From contig NC_134458.1 of the NCBI RefSeq assembly GCF_047948215.1, positions 86,197,260 to 86,261,259 of the forward strand: a stretch of DNA of 64,000 bases. The letters are read 5' to 3'. This document shows positions 35,797-49,531 of this stretch, one piece after another. The notes beneath the pieces were generated by a model, which saw only the letters and a program-made list of their open reading frames with translations, made no database searches and was not told the DNA's origin. Position numbers and translations under genes: made by a program. This stretch comes from Lycorma delicatula (Eukaryota; Arthropoda; Insecta; Hemiptera; Fulgoridae). Position 1 is the stretch's first letter; each line of letters begins with the position of its first letter.

Positions 35797-38312
35797 TTAT
35801 TATTATTATTATTGTTTTATATGTTTAAATTTAAAATTATTAATATGACTTTAATTTATTATAAGTTTTTTTAATTTTATAATTAATAGGGTATTTTGGG
35901 ACACTGCTTGATCAAGATAGTTTTTCCGCTGTTTCCCTCGATCCATCCTGGTAAACGTTAGGGAAGCTCATTTTTTTACCTGTGGAATAGCATAACTACC
36001 AGTTTCTGATATATTGTAATATACCGATCAAAGTATGATGTTTATTTAAATTTGTTCGCACATAAATTGTTCGAAAGATCTTTTAGTGCATTAGGTAATT
36101 TATTAAAAATAAAAACTGAAACATAGTAAGGTCCCTGTTTCGGAGTCGAAATTTATTAATCGTACTTTGCAACAAGAAATTAGTTCTATCATTTAGTATG
36201 ATAAAAGTATTTTTTTTAAATTATCCTTTGTAAAGTAGAATACTCCCGTAAAAAATAGCGCAATCGAACGAATATCATAAAAAAAAACTCGAGTTAATTC
36301 ACGAATTTTCATAATTTTTATACGAAACCTTTATATGGTTTAAAGTAAAGAATTGTTACACAAAAAATCTTTAGTATCGATTTCATAATATATTTATAAT
36401 TATTTCAAACCATTATTTTCTGTAAAATGTTGGAAAAAATTAATTAAAAACTAAAATTACTTAATGGGTTGAACCCCTTTCTAAAATTAGCAAACATATC
36501 CGTTCAAAAATTCATGGAAATATCCCACAAAATTTCGTTGAAATATGTTCATCTGCTTGAAAATTACCATTACATAAACATAAAATACTTGTTATCTTCA
36601 AAGCTCTATCGCTTTGTCAATTAAAAGCTGAAAAGAATTTGCTATTTTTCCATTTCGAGTTATTTACGTACTTTCGTTCATTTACGGCAATTAAATTCTG
36701 ATAAACAACATAGATTTTACAGCCTATTAACAAACATTTAGATGTATTTTTTTTTCTCTTTTATACTGTATAATATTTTGCGGAAAAGATTAAAATTTAA
36801 GTTATAAAATTAAAGTTTTCATTGAATATTCAGTAAAATATCCTCTTTTCTTAAGTTAACCATCGGTAATTCGTATTTATTAATTAATTTAACAGTCATT
36901 AAGCTTAGTAACACTATACTCTGAAATATCAAATTTACCTCTAAGCAATTAATGCATAATTACTGTAGCTGTTATCATCGATTGGATTACAAGAATCACT
37001 TTAAACTACAACACGTACACGTACAGATGTAAATGTATGTATACGTGCCAACAGTTGTGGCAGTAGGATAATAAAGTTTAAAGTAAAAGGAAATAATTAA
37101 AGCAAACAAAAGTAAATAAAGGAAATTTCCCGTTTCTTTTAATTTAATATTATTTGATAGAATAGAAACACAATAAATTGACAATTTCTTATCAAAATCT
37201 TTCAAATACATCTGGAGAAATTTCACTTTTTATTTTATCAATAGATTACTATAAAAACGTTTTGGAAAAGACATTTATAGTTTCATTTTACTGACTTTTT
37301 TTTTCAATTTATTAAAATATTGCAATTAATATTCTGCATATATTAAATTCATTTTTACATGTATTCAGATTGTGCCGTGATAACTAAAACTTTTTGTATG
37401 TAGTTTAAGTAAATATATTGTTAATATTTCTATGTTTATTTTACCAGCTGTTTACAGTTCTGTTTAATAAAATATTATTTGATAACTCACTTCTAAAATG
37501 TAATAATAAAATAAATATATATATCATTTGAAAAATTACTAGTAACTGAAATAGTTGGTTGGTCGAAAAACCTCAAAATTAAACCAGGAAAATGAGAAAA
37601 TATTTATCATTATTAGACGTTTAATAGGGACAATTTTGGAATATTTTTGCACGGTTCATATAGGCATATAGGCAAGTTGAGTTAAGTTAAAAAATGGTAC
37701 ACGAAATGAGGTCGAAAAGGTTATATCTATTTTATTTAGTTTTATTTTAAAAAAAATAATGAATTAAAGAAAGACTGGAGTAATGAAATGTAAATGCAAA
37801 TGAATAACAGAAAAACAATACAAGAATAGTATAGGACCACCTTCGACTTTAAATTTTTATTATGAAGCGAGTTATTAAGGTTCAAATTTATTCACGATGA
37901 TGAAACGTGACTTTTATTGTAATTGAATAATTTAGTTATTTATACGTAGTTTAACGCTTTACGGTAGCTAAACTTGGTCTGTAGGAAAGACATAAAAACA
38001 GAGAAACAAAGACGTACGGCGATTACACGTATAGTGTTAAAGGAAAATTGCATGGTGAGATGAATTGCAGAATGGAAAGATATGTACTGAAGATGATTAG
38101 AATATTGTTATATTAAGAAATAGAATGATGGATCAACCAGGACCTAGCAACAAAAGTATCCGATTTTAGTAAAGGGGGTTATAAAAATAAACAATAAAAA
38201 AACATTAAGATAAAACAAAAAGGAAGCAGTTATAACGTGTGCCGCATTTAGTAGGTTTACAGCTAGGTTTAAATTTAAATAAATCAGGTGGGGCTGTGTT
38301 GGAGCGCACGGC
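35797..38312. other. AT-rich region, no gene
   Basis: Starts with a short ATT repeat. A less AT-rich block at about 35890-35990 may be repeat-derived but was not identified. Nothing coding supported. Confidence 0.45.
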
Positions 38313-38345
38313 CGTTGGTTTAACGTGAACCATGTTAAACCAACG
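38313..38345. repeat. Hairpin, 12-bp arms, 9-nt loop
   Basis: CGTTGGTTTAAC, 9-nt loop, GTTAAACCAACG. It lies just beyond the 3' side of the Helitron-like fragment on its minus strand. Helitrons end in a hairpin close to CTRR, but here arm length and distance do not fit well and no CTAG-type end was seen. Confidence 0.6.
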
Positions 38346-38356
38346 TTATGTTAAAA

Positions 38357-38977
38357 TTAAATTTCATAAAACAGCACTAAATGGTACATGATATTTATTT
38401 CGATTAATATTCGACGAATATTAGTCCGGTTGTTCAACACTGGTCTGTGTAATGAGAAGTAAGAGACGTAAGGCATAATATCATCAATGTGCCTGGCGAA
38501 CGTCGGGATTTTATTGGCATCTATCGACTTGCTACAGGTACTACATAAATGAAATGCCACTACGGTTTCGTCGGGAATTTAGTTTGAAGAAGAGAAATAT
38601 TGCAAACATTCGCCTGCTTTATAATATTGCAAACAATCTCTGCCGAACCAAAGTCGATCACAAACGCTGCAAAATAGACCAAACGGGTTGTTTTCAAATA
38701 CCGTTTTCATGCGTTTGTCAGCTGCACGCTAATGGTCCTGCATCGCATCAATTCGTCTGATATTGATATCCATCACCCCCTCCCCGTCTTCGACAGATGT
38801 ATGGCTGTTATCTTCACTCGTTATATCCATTAGTTCGGGTACAGCAACGATAGAGGGGCTCGCTTCGTCGGCGTCGTTCACTGAGCGCGCCTTGCCAGCT
38901 TTGCGACGCTCCCGAAACAGTCTCAATCGCCCAGACATTAGGGTACCTGTGCATGACCCATAACCTCCTCTTTCCAA
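38357..38977 (-). pseudogene. Helitron-type N-terminal fragment (DUF6570-like)
   Basis: On the minus strand an ATG at 38977 opens a hydrophilic acidic segment (RSVNDADEASPSIVAVPELM). After a frame change near 38730 the text reads RMKTVFENNPFGLFCSVCDR and LW, and later AFHLCSTCSKSIDANKIPTF. The order NPFG, C-x2-C-x2-LW, then C-x2-C-x12-IPTF fits the DUF6570-like region preceding the Helitron helicase-like domain in arthropod Helitrons. A stop and frame changes interrupt it, and after IPTF the similarity fades. Rep and helicase domains are absent. The segment is less AT-rich than its surroundings, consistent with a transposon origin. This is from memory of the family; a profile search would settle it. 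Confidence 0.6.
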
Positions 38978-41927
38978 CGATATGCGTAATTTATACTTCC
39001 AGCTGGCTTGCGCGGGCTGAGGCTGACATATTGAATTTTTATACTTTTTTTACAGGTTTACTTCAATTTTTTACGCAGAAATATTGTCCAAAACACACGT
39101 GTTATTCCTTAAATCGATTTATCTCAACAAACTCTAAACAAAATCCCACGATTCACCTCGCTTTCAAAAAAAAAATAGTGATATAATAAAAACTATAGTG
39201 GTATGATAAAAATAGTGGTTTAAAGCGTTTATTTTTAGTTACATCGCAAATTATAAGGTTTTCCAATATACAGGATAAAGAGATTTTTTATCGAAGTAGG
39301 CGTACAATTACGTATATAAAGAATACGTTATGTAGATTACATTAGAAATAAACTTATGTTCTATTCAATGAATATTCAAAAAATCTATTCAAAATGAAAA
39401 TGTATAACAAAATAGAAACGATTATAGAATTAATAGATAAAAATGATAAATAGTTCGCAAAATAATAGAAGACAAATATGCGAAGATAATACATTAATGA
39501 AATCTATAAAAAGTGAAATAAGTTAATAAAAATTGTTCTTATTTGGATTTACAAATTAACTAAAAAATACCATTCGGTTTGTTTCTTTAAAATGTTACCG
39601 ATGAATCAGATGTAATCTGACACGGCTGTTACAGATATCGGAGTGAGAGTTGGCAAAACGGTTAAGATTATTTATTAACTACTATCCTTCTGCGTATATC
39701 GGGTTCAATAGTTGACGAACTGAAATCACTGACATTTATTCCTGTTGGCTTAATTCGCTGAGCCGTTCCGCTTCCGTATCTGATATATACGAAATGCTAA
39801 AATCATTTTTACAAAATGAACTGTTTATTATCATATATACTGTTCCGACAGTTCCCGACTGTAAAATTATTCTGATGGATAGAATAAGTTTCGATAGTGT
39901 CGAATAAATAACTTTTTATATTATTATTTTTTTTTTTTAATTATTTTTTGATTTTTTTTAGTTATAGGAAATTACGTCGGAAAATATTTTAAAAGTGTGA
40001 GAAGTCTATTAAAATCATTTCCAATTGGAACTGGTAAAATTTGTTTATTTTAAAAGTTTTATAACGAACTACATTTTTACTTGTATGAAATTGTATTTTT
40101 TATGAGAAGTGTTTGAAAAAGTCTAAACAATAAACAAAAAAAAAAAGACTCCCCCCAGAGATAATAGTTTAATATACAAAGATAATAATATACATAATAA
40201 TAATTTTAATATACATAGATAATAATTTTAATATACAAGGAAAAGTTCATAATAGAATTCTGTATTATTACCGATTACTTTGTAGTTAATAGTTCATTTT
40301 TTAATCTTTTAACAAGTTTTCTATAGTACCTTGAAAAGAATGCTTAAAAATTAAAATTTTTGGCGTTAATTTTAAAGTATAATCAGAGAACTTGATTTTT
40401 AAGGGAAAAAAACAATTTTTCTTTACTACTAATTGCAAGCAAGATTCTTTTCAAACAATTTGTCTCCTTCTGGAATTATAAATAACTACATCGATGACAA
40501 TATTAACAGAAAGATCTGCGTTAATGCACATTTTATATAGAGTGTACGCTAAACAGTAGAGTGTAAAAGAAGGTTGAAACATTTCCTCCGAACTATATAT
40601 TTAATGAACAGAAAACGGTAGGGAAGGTTACGTGTATAATAGAGAAGTATTATGTGTGCACTATAAATTGTATGAGCGCTACTGAATTAATTACTCGATC
40701 AATCTTACAAACTGAGATATCTGGGAATCTCTTTGTAGAAGTTTAGAACTGATATTGAATTCTATGACAATTATAGGATTATCCTTGACTATATACTATT
40801 AGAATTTACCAATCCTAATTGATTTTCAAATCGGCTTACGACCGTTACTAATGTTACCATTACATAGTAACTTAACATCGTCACATTTTACATACTGGGG
40901 ATGTTGGTTTTAGCACTTTATTGTTGCCTAATGCAGATAGTCTACATTATGTAATATTTGATGGAAATAACGACTACGGAATTTCATAACGATAGATATA
41001 TTTTAATTATTTTATCATCGAACTGTAAAAGGAATTATATTTAATTACAATTTGTTTTAGCACAAATTTATTTTAAGCCGGTTGTTATCACCTGAACTAT
41101 GTAAGTTTGCCTTGAATCTCATCAATCAAAATTTTTACCTTTTTAAATGTTCTTACTTATGTGAGTGTACCTACTACTTACCGTTAACTAAATAAATAGG
41201 CCATAAAGATAACCGAAATAAGTTGTTAAATGAAGCCGCAATAGCTCGATTTTATTTTTATTCTCGAAGGGATTGTAAAGTTCTGACTTGACATAATTAC
41301 CATCTTATTTATTGGATAGGGAACAATCACCGAATGGGTTTGTGTAGCTTGTTTACTCCTGAAAAGAGATTTTAGAAATTCTGGTCGTCTACGTTTTTAG
41401 AAATTTTTCGTCGGCATCATAAAAAAACGTTTTTAGGCATCTTGGACGATTTAAATAGCACTTATAGGCAAGCTACTCTGTAAAAGAAAACACAATGGAC
41501 ACAAAAGCTGCACGAGTCTGCACGTTCTCATCATGGACCTATCGGGGTTTTGAGCGAATTCCATAGGGCCGCGAAGAAAATATAACCGATAAAGAAAAGG
41601 TTGAACGATGAGAAAGAATCATCTACCTGCTGAGGAACTACAGCAAAAGACAGAAAACCACTTCAAAAGCTTTTACAGGTGACGAAAGCCTATTCCGCTC
41701 GCAATTCTCGAATAATTTATTATTATCCAAAAAGGGCAAAAGATGTTACTGAACGATTGTCCGTTCACTAGATTAAACATACCTACTACAAAACTGCATT
41801 TCTCCAAAAAAATAAAGATCCAACAAAATAGGTATGTATTATTAAAGGAATAGCCTACCGATCTGTGAAATTGTGTAGATTACGAAAATATCCGACTAAC
41901 TTTTGAATCATTCAAGTATACTTCCAA
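38978..41927. other. AT-rich region, no gene
   Basis: Holds a few short direct repeats near 40170-40240 (TTTAATATACA units). The stretch 41490-41830 is less AT-rich and could be a decayed coding relic, but I recognise no protein in it. Confidence 0.45.
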
Positions 41928-42080
41928 TTTCATCGGAGGTTCCGGGTTCGAATCCCGGCCAAGCATGACATTTATCATACGCTACAAAATTTTCATTTCA
42001 TATTTCCACGCACAAGCTAATGCGGTGCACTGGAACGTATGTAGTGAATTATTCACCTGCCAAAAAAATAAATGAATAAA
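41928..42080 (+). mobile_element. SINE family C, 5'-truncated
   Basis: A canonical box B, GGGTTCGAATCCC, is preceded by TTTCATCGGAGG and followed by GGCCAAGCATGACATTT and CGCTACAAAATTTTC. The head matches that of the SINE at 51505 (minus strand), which carries TTTCATCCGGAGG, GGTCAGGCATGGCATTTT and CACTACAAA. Box A is missing, so the 5' end is lost. The 3' part (ACGCACAAGCTAATGCGGTG onward) does not match families A or D and ends in an A-rich tail. An isolated tRNA gene is excluded because no acceptor or D arm is present. Confidence 0.72.
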
Positions 42081-45000
42081 ACTTATAAAGAAGCGTAGGC
42101 ACGAAAGTTCCATACTGAGTCAGATCTAGAAAAGAGGACTGCCGGGGCCGCATGTAAAGGTGTGCGCAATACTGCACATTTTATCGTATATTGGTAGGGG
42201 AACAAAAATTAGGTGAAGAAAAAGGGGAAATAGAACTTCGTTTGGAAAGATATGGATTAAGTCCACTTCAAGATAGTTACTTTTAATTGGACATACGTCT
42301 GCCGGTGTACTTTTTTTGGCGGGATTGATTTGCCTGACTCTACGGGTTGAACTGTATTTGGACTTACAGCTAGGTACAAGACAGTATAACCTTAAAATTA
42401 ATTAATCCCAAATTGGTTGATAGAACCCTAAAATTTAAATTTTATATTTTGTTGAAGTGGGACGATAAGACCTTTATTTATGATAGATCTTTATTTTTTA
42501 CATTTATATTTTTTTTAGTTTATTTAGAGATTATTTTGTAATAAATTTTGGGGTGACAGGCAAACTTTGAATCTTTATTTTTTATTTAATTTTATATATG
42601 TTATTTTGATCTTTTTTTTCAATTATAAGATTAAGATTCCTTAGAGATACCACAGCATTATAAATCTGGAGGTTATCGATAGATTTGTTTGCCCTCAACG
42701 TTGGATTAAAAATCGCTGCGGAGTAGGTTTTTCAGTTTAAGGTTTGTTCGAACTTTAAAGTTATACACAATCTGAGTTCAAGTAACGATCTATTTACCGA
42801 AACTTAATATTTTTGGTGTACTCTTTTATCCGACTACATTCAATTTATTAGGAATATTTATCTACTTTTCCAAATATCAATCAGGAGGTAGCAAAATCTG
42901 TGTAAATAGTTACTATTTTGTCATTCAACGTTTGTTAGTTGTCTTATTGTAAGTTAAAAGCGGATATAAAAAAAATGCAGCATTGTTTCTTAAATGTTGA
43001 AAGAAAATTTCACCGATGTTTCATATTCGGTGAAATTTTACGAAAAGATTTGGTAATCATATAAGAAATCTTCAACAATTTTAAGAAAATTACCATACAA
43101 GGAGAGAAAGAACCTTAATCATGTAAGGAAATTTCAACAGTATAAGGAAATCCTTAATCTTCTTGATTAATTTTTACATAAATTTATAAGAAAAGTATTT
43201 TGTATAAATATAAGAAATAAAAAAAAAAACTGAAAATATTAGGAACATAATTAAAAATAGTTATTTTGATCTATTTTGGATGTGTGTTTTTTATTACTAC
43301 CGCTGAAATCTGTTTTTATACGGTATATACTTAAAGATTAACTAACTCTTCACTGGAAAACAAGTTTTGATAAAACAAACCAAGAATTCTGTTTGTTATT
43401 TACCAATTAGAACGTTAAATGTTATACTCCAACAATTCGCATCATGAAACCTATCTCTATCCGCCAACGACTTTTATTTACTGTTATATCATTTCATACG
43501 TATGTTACATTGACTTACCTCATTGAGTTATCTTCTTTTTTTTCACTTCTTTCATCCTTGTGCGAGTAATTATTTTCAGAGATTTTTTTTGAATTAAGTA
43601 AATTATGTGTGATGAGTTTTCATATATATAAATCACACAAACAAGTTTTCGTCATTTTTATTTTTAGAGAAATAAAATATATGGTTTTAGTGTAAAATTA
43701 AACAGATAAAAGACATCGATCAAAAGTTAATATCGGTGAAACTAAGCAAAATTTTTCCAATACTGAATTATTTTCTCCCGAACTGATCTTCAAAGAAATG
43801 AAAACAAAATTCTTCAAAAGTCATAGTTTTGCTTGCAAAGAAACAAAACAAAAAAATTCAATAGCAAGTTTTCTTGTAAACGTAGTTTTCAACAGAAACA
43901 TAATTATTTTTTGGAAGTAATATTAAAACGTAATTATTAAGAATGGCCGAATTTTAAAGGTGATCTTTCTATTATTTTTTTTCACCTTAGCGACTGTAAA
44001 ATTGGATCATGGTAGAAAAATAATCCTTATTTATTTATTCAACTTTTATCCTTTAAGGTTTGTTAAAATAAAAGTCTTAACCGTTGCCATCGATTTATGA
44101 AATGATACATCTTTTCTGTATCCTTATGAAATTATAATGTGTAATTATCTTACTGGTAATAAATTGACAATTCATCCGTTGAAAAATGCAGAAAAATAAT
44201 CGATTTTAATTTCGATAAAAGTATAAGCTGATAGTCTTAATTGATAATTTATTGATTGAAACTATTTACAGTTTTAATTCATAAATATCGTATATTTATT
44301 TCTTTTTAATCTTTAAAAGTCAATAAAATGTTTAAATAAGTTACAATACTGAAACATCCACGAATAAGCAACGTGGTCTTAAATTACGACTACTTTCATC
44401 AACTACGGATCATTTATAATGGCAAAACAATTTTAATATATTCTGAAAATCTAAAAATATATCTGAAGATATAATAAAATTATCATATCCGTTTTATTTT
44501 TAACGTCACAGTTCATTCGATAAATATGATCAGGTTATTTATAATTATTATTAGCACTATCGTTAAATTATTTGTCATATTTTGCAAAAATAAAATGTAA
44601 AAAAAATGGAGGTTATAAGTAGAGGTTGATTACAAGGGGAAAAGTTTTCTATCTGTAAGAATAACTAGTAAGGGGTTTTTCTAATCTTCATACTCGACCG
44701 GTTTCGTTAATGTAAGGGCACGAGGTTCAGAGGGGTCATTTCTGGCTCAGTGACAAGAAGCCACTAGTCATTGCTACAGATACCGGACTGTTACCCTCAA
44801 GTGTAACTGATAACCTGTAACTGCAAATGTAACGATAACTTGTTAAACACAATTATAATCCAGGAGCATCATATTCTAATGTTCTTTTCTCCAATTTCAT
44901 TTCGAAAAATATTTCTGGTTTATCTTAGCGATCAACTTTTAGCCTATTATAATGGATAAAAACTTTTAAATATGTTTAAAATTAAACGAAGATGTGAAGG

Positions 45001-45240
45001 TTCAAAAGTCCTCGTATTTTCACGTTGAATTCTGCAAAAAATGAAAATATCAAAATAACTGAATATTAAGCAAAAACTACAGATTTTCAGTGTAGTGTCT
45101 ATGCGTGATAATGTTTTTAAAATGCAGTATCTCTTACAGGAACAGATAATCTTACATAGAAATCTTCCAGTTTCCAACTTTGAGTTAAATTCTTATTCAA
45201 TACACTCTTTAAAAAATGCAAAATTGAGAGTTTAGTACAC

Positions 45241-45275
45241 ACTGGTTCCCAATCCGGGATAAGCGTACCCCAGAG
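45241..45275 (+). repeat. hAT-like terminal fragment
   Basis: ACTGGTTCCCAATCCGGG followed by AAGCGTACCCCAGAGG resembles the CAGTGGTTCCCAA...TACCC terminal pattern of hAT elements. No matching second end or 8-bp duplication was found. Confidence 0.35.
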
Positions 45276-46002
45276 GAATAAATACTACGATGTATTCACG
45301 TTATTTTTAACATAATCTAACGGACACGAGACTTGCATAAATCACTCACGATAATTGCACGGCCATTCCCAAGCTAACAACAAATCCAAGCCGTGTTTAA
45401 TAGGGAGAGTAAGGAGTGAAGTGATTTCCTGTTACTTTCTTCATTGAGCTTAATATAATGTTGCACATCACCATGATAAACCATCCCGCTATGTAGGTAA
45501 TAATTGGTCCTTCAAGCGACACCAATGCTCTATTCACCGAAGAGATTGACTATTATCAATATCTTAAGTATCTGAGAAACAAACACCTATTAGTTCAATG
45601 GAGCCTAAAACTCTTTATTTTTTAATCTTAGGATTATGCGACAAATATAATTTTCCCCTTTCTATTAAGAGAAGCAATGCATTATATACAGTCTCTACTC
45701 GGCAAGAGATACTCGGTTCAGGGATAAGCATCCGCAAAAAAATTAAAAATGGTGAAGAAAGGGCTCGTATGTTGCACTATAAAATATTAATAAGCAAGTA
45801 TATCAGTTTTACAATACTTAAATGAATCCATTAAATTAGCAGGTTTCCGCTGAGTACCGTCCGCATTTCTCGTAGCTAAGTACTTTGCTTCATTTTTTTT
45901 ATAACTAACGAACTTAGCCTTCTACTTCTCTGCTCATAATCCTCTGTAAAGCAATTCCTTCGTAATAAGAAATCCAACGAAAATTTTTCAGATTTTTTTG
46001 TG

Positions 46003-46031
46003 ACTTCATCAGGTTGTAAACCTGATGAAGT
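46003..46031. repeat. Hairpin, 13-bp arms, 3-nt loop
   Basis: ACTTCATCAGGTT, loop GTA, AACCTGATGAAGT; perfect. Confidence 0.8.
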
Positions 46032-46895
46032 TGATAAAAAAATAGGAACTCTCTCTTATTTTCCTCAGTCCTTATTCTATCAGTACATTTCACTCTTTTC
46101 CATACTTCTCCACGGCCAAATTTCAAATCCTTTTTGAAATCCTTCACCGCTTTTGCCCCCGGTTATTCATGTTTCAGATTCGTACAAATACATGCCGTAC
46201 AATATGTATCATTATTAAAAAAAAACTCAAATTCCATTTTAATCCAACCATTGGCAATTTTCTTCCAAATACGGCAAATAAATTTGAAATAACACCAAAT
46301 ATAATAATCTTAAAATACATTGTTGATATAAAAGTAAGATTTATGAAAATCTATTGCCAGGGATGCGCAAGTAAAATAAAGTTAGGAACTACTGGATTAT
46401 GCGAAGTATTTATTTGTTAAAATACTCCGCAAATTGTGGTAAACACTGCATATGATAATAAAAAAGAAAGTTTTATAATAAATCTTGTGAATCTATTGTG
46501 CATATGATTTCATACCTAAGTTTACATTACGGTGACTTCAGAAATCCAGCAGTAATGTAAATTGTACGATATTCATACAGTTCACTAAATGTTTTTTCTG
46601 TATAATTAAGATTATTCAGAAAAAAAAAAATAAGAAATAGAAACACTAGTTCACTCGTAACGTCCATAACTGTGGGACATGATTTTTTTATTTTTTTATA
46701 TAAAGATAGTTTTGTTTTCCGTAAATACTTAGCAACATTGTACACTAGGCCATCAGTCTTAATAATCTAACTGAATTACCTAGGTTATCGCTTCTTATAT
46801 TTTATCGACAGAGGCCTTGTAAGAAGTTCATGGCCGGACGGACAAATTATATTACCGCACTATCGCTTCTCAGTTTTGCCTTCGACTCACAATTT

Positions 46896-46923
46896 TGCGG
46901 TTGGGTTTTAAGACCCAACCGCA
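46896..46923. repeat. Hairpin, 11-bp arms, 6-nt loop
   Basis: TGCGGTTGGGT, loop TTTAAG, ACCCAACCGCA; perfect. Confidence 0.8.
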
Positions 46924-47657
46924 TTATACTTTACAGATATACTTGACACATGAACAATAAATTAACGAATCAAAAAGTTCCATTAGATATCTGAAGACTT
47001 CCAGGATATTATATTTAAAATAAAAGGCATAAAAATTCAAAAGTATTTTTCCTGAAAATCAGGTAAAATTTAATACAATATTTTATCCTTGAGATTTTCT
47101 AAGAAAATTTGTCCTTCGCCGATAACTAAAAATTAAAGATCAGCTTCATTATACTGCCGCAATTGAAACTTTTTTAAATATTTCCTTTGTATATTCCTTC
47201 CTATTTATAAAATAAAAAAATTACATTATATTTGTGTATTTTTGGATGGATGGTCAAATCATCTTTTAAAATTTTCGAAAATTATTTTCTTTGTAAAGTT
47301 TTTATAAACTTTAACTTTGATCTTTTGTATATATGTATGAATTTCTGTTTGCAATTCAAGAATCTTTCATCAAAATTAAATTTTAATCGGCTTATTATGT
47401 GAGAAATAAAATGATAAATCTACAAATAGAACTGAAATAAGTACGAATCTCTTAGAATGGCCTTCATTTTATTAAGTCATAAATAATATTATAACTGAAA
47501 TTCGAGTGCGTGAATAATGAGTAAAGAAGTAATAATAAAAAATCAATAAAAAACCGAATGCAATTTAAACTGTAAGATAAAACTGAATCCCTTATGATAA
47601 AAGTCTACATAGTTTCTAGTTTAAGTAAACAAACTGTGTGTGTTTATAATGTTCTGT

Positions 47658-47678
47658 ACACACACACACACACACACA
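47658..47678. repeat. (AC)n microsatellite
   Basis: About ten AC units, followed by GCGCGTGCATAC. Confidence 0.9.
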
Positions 47679-48290
47679 TGCGCGTGCATACATTGTTGGC
47701 AAAGAAATTTTGGGACCACTTAACCTATATTTACTCGTTTTTGATCAAGGGCCAATAGTAGTAGTTATACGTACATGCTAGACTTTCATACTGATACGTG
47801 GAAGTTAGTAGCTGTTTACCGTTTTCACATAATACACCGAATCATTCCAAAATCAAATACGCACGACTGAAAATGTTAAAAATTAAATTAAAAATTATTT
47901 TATATAATATTTTCTGCTGGTAAGTAAGATAAATATCCCACAGTAAAACATTCTTAAGTTAAACACTTGGAAGTTCTTTAATTGACATTCTTTTAATGTA
48001 AGTAAGTCTTAAAACCGATCGATCGATCGACTGATTTATTCTTCTCATTATAGCAAAAGGAAAAAAAATTACGCAGGAATATTTTTCTTCTTATGATCTC
48101 AGTTGGTTACTTAAATAAATGTACATAAAGACACAAAAAAAGTGTAAAATACAACCATTTATAATAATATAAAAATCTAATAATGAGGATAATGAATTAT
48201 AAGTAAAATGTGTAACCTGAAAACAATTCAAATTTAAAAAAATTGTAGTTAATAAAAGTTGTAGTTAACAGTTAACCAATATAATAGATA

Positions 48291-49531
48291 GTCTAAAAAG
48301 TAGTGAGCCTTTTGTGCACGAGATAGCGTTAGCGTCCCAGATCTCAGGGTATATGAGTCGTAGTGGGTCAGCCGAATATCATTTTACAGCTGGCAGTTGA
48401 AGCTAATAGATGTGCACAGTGTTGGAATTATCATACTCAGACGTAAGGTATTGCGCCGTGAAGATAAGTGAACTTTCCGCAAAACTGCATTACGTTTTAC
48501 AATTTTATTTCGGTAAAGGCGCAAATACTGCCCAGTCCGTGAAAAAATTTATGCTGTTTGTGGGAAAGATATGTTATCAAGCGACAGCCAAAAAATGTTT
48601 CAGTCGGTTTCGTTCTGTAAATTTCGATGTCCAAGATGCTCCTCGCAGATCGGGTGACCAATCACAGAAAAAGTGAATGATATTCTGGCAAATTTCGAGG
48701 AAGACCGGAATGTAAGCAGTCATGAAATCGCCAATGATCTAAACATTTTCATGTAAGCAGTGTTAAACCGTTTGGAGGAAGCTGGATACAAAAAGGAAGC
48801 TCGACGTTTGGGTGCCACATGACCTGACTTGGAAAAATTTACTTGATCGAATTTCTATCTGCCAATCTCTACTGAAACGTAAGAAAATCAAGCCACTTCT
48901 GAAGCGGTTGATCACGAGTAATGAAAAGTGGATAACCTACAACAACAATGTGCGAAAAAAATTTTGGTCGAAGCTTCATAGTCTGTGGCAAAGCACACAC
49001 TGACGCCCAGGAAGGTTATGCTGTGCGTTTGGTGAGATCAGAAGAGCATCGGGAATCACAAGCTGCTCCCGTCATGCAGAACGATAGACTCAGACCTGTA
49101 CGTAGACATTTAGAGCGATTGCATTTAGCGATTCAAAAGAAACGGCCTGAACCAGTCAGCAGAAAGGGTGTCATATACTATGCTGACAACGCTAGACCCC
49201 ATACATCTTTAACGATCGTCAGGAATTGAGAGAATTTGATTGGGAGGTTTTAATTCATTCATCGTATAGCCTGGATCTGGCACTGTCAGACTATCTTTTG
49301 TTTCGGTCTCTGGAGAACACTCTGAATGGTATTAAGTTTCAAAAGATGTCTGTAAAAACCACGTCACAATTGTTTGACCGGGAACCACAGAAGTTTTATA
49401 GACATGAGATTATGGTGTTGCCGGAAAAATGGTAGATCATTAAAAAAAATAGCTCATGTGGTTTCATGTTATTTTCCAATAACCATAAATGTATTCTCAA
49501 TTTTGGCCTCCAAAGGCTCAATACTTTTTAG
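48291..49531 (+). mobile_element. mariner element, full length, inactive
   Basis: The left end reads GTCTAAAAAGTAGTGAGCC and the right end, in reverse complement, AACTAAAAAGTATTGAGCC, both continuing with TTT. The element is flanked by TA at 48289-48290 and 49532-49533. The 1241-bp length is typical of mariner. The transposase relic at 48410-49435 is in plus orientation. The ends were found by matching the two flanks by eye; the outermost two bases differ between ends. Confidence 0.85.
48410..49435 (+). pseudogene. mariner transposase pseudogene (DD34D type)
   Basis: The N-terminal helix-turn-helix begins LHYVLQFYFGKGANTAQSV and runs into CFSRFRSVNFDVQDAPRRSG. ARRLGAT then VPHDL-like text (HDLTWKNLLDRISICQSLL) precedes the catalytic domain. 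ITSNEKWITYNNNVRKKFWS corresponds to the usual GDEKW block, so the first catalytic Asp appears replaced by Asn. YADNARPHTS supplies the second Asp and YSLDLALSDYLLF the third. The C-terminus reads EPQKFYRHEIMVLPEKW before TAG. At least four frameshifts or stops break it. The motif order identifies a mariner of the general cecropia/Hsmar1-like kind; subfamily is uncertain. Confidence 0.83.

Larger units (their letters stand above)
42081..48288. other. Long AT-rich region, no gene
   Basis: No supported gene. It includes a possible hAT terminal fragment at 45241, two hairpins and a CA microsatellite. Open frames such as 45177-44947 and 46147-45914 on the minus strand have no domain. Confidence 0.45.

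Noticed and set aside
41946..41960. Possible tRNA gene with a perfect box B
   Set aside because: No box A, acceptor stem or D arm; it is the head of a truncated SINE.
43514..43625. Minus-strand exon-like frame ending in GAG|GTAAGT
   Set aside because: An in-frame TGA lies upstream with no acceptor AG between it and the frame.
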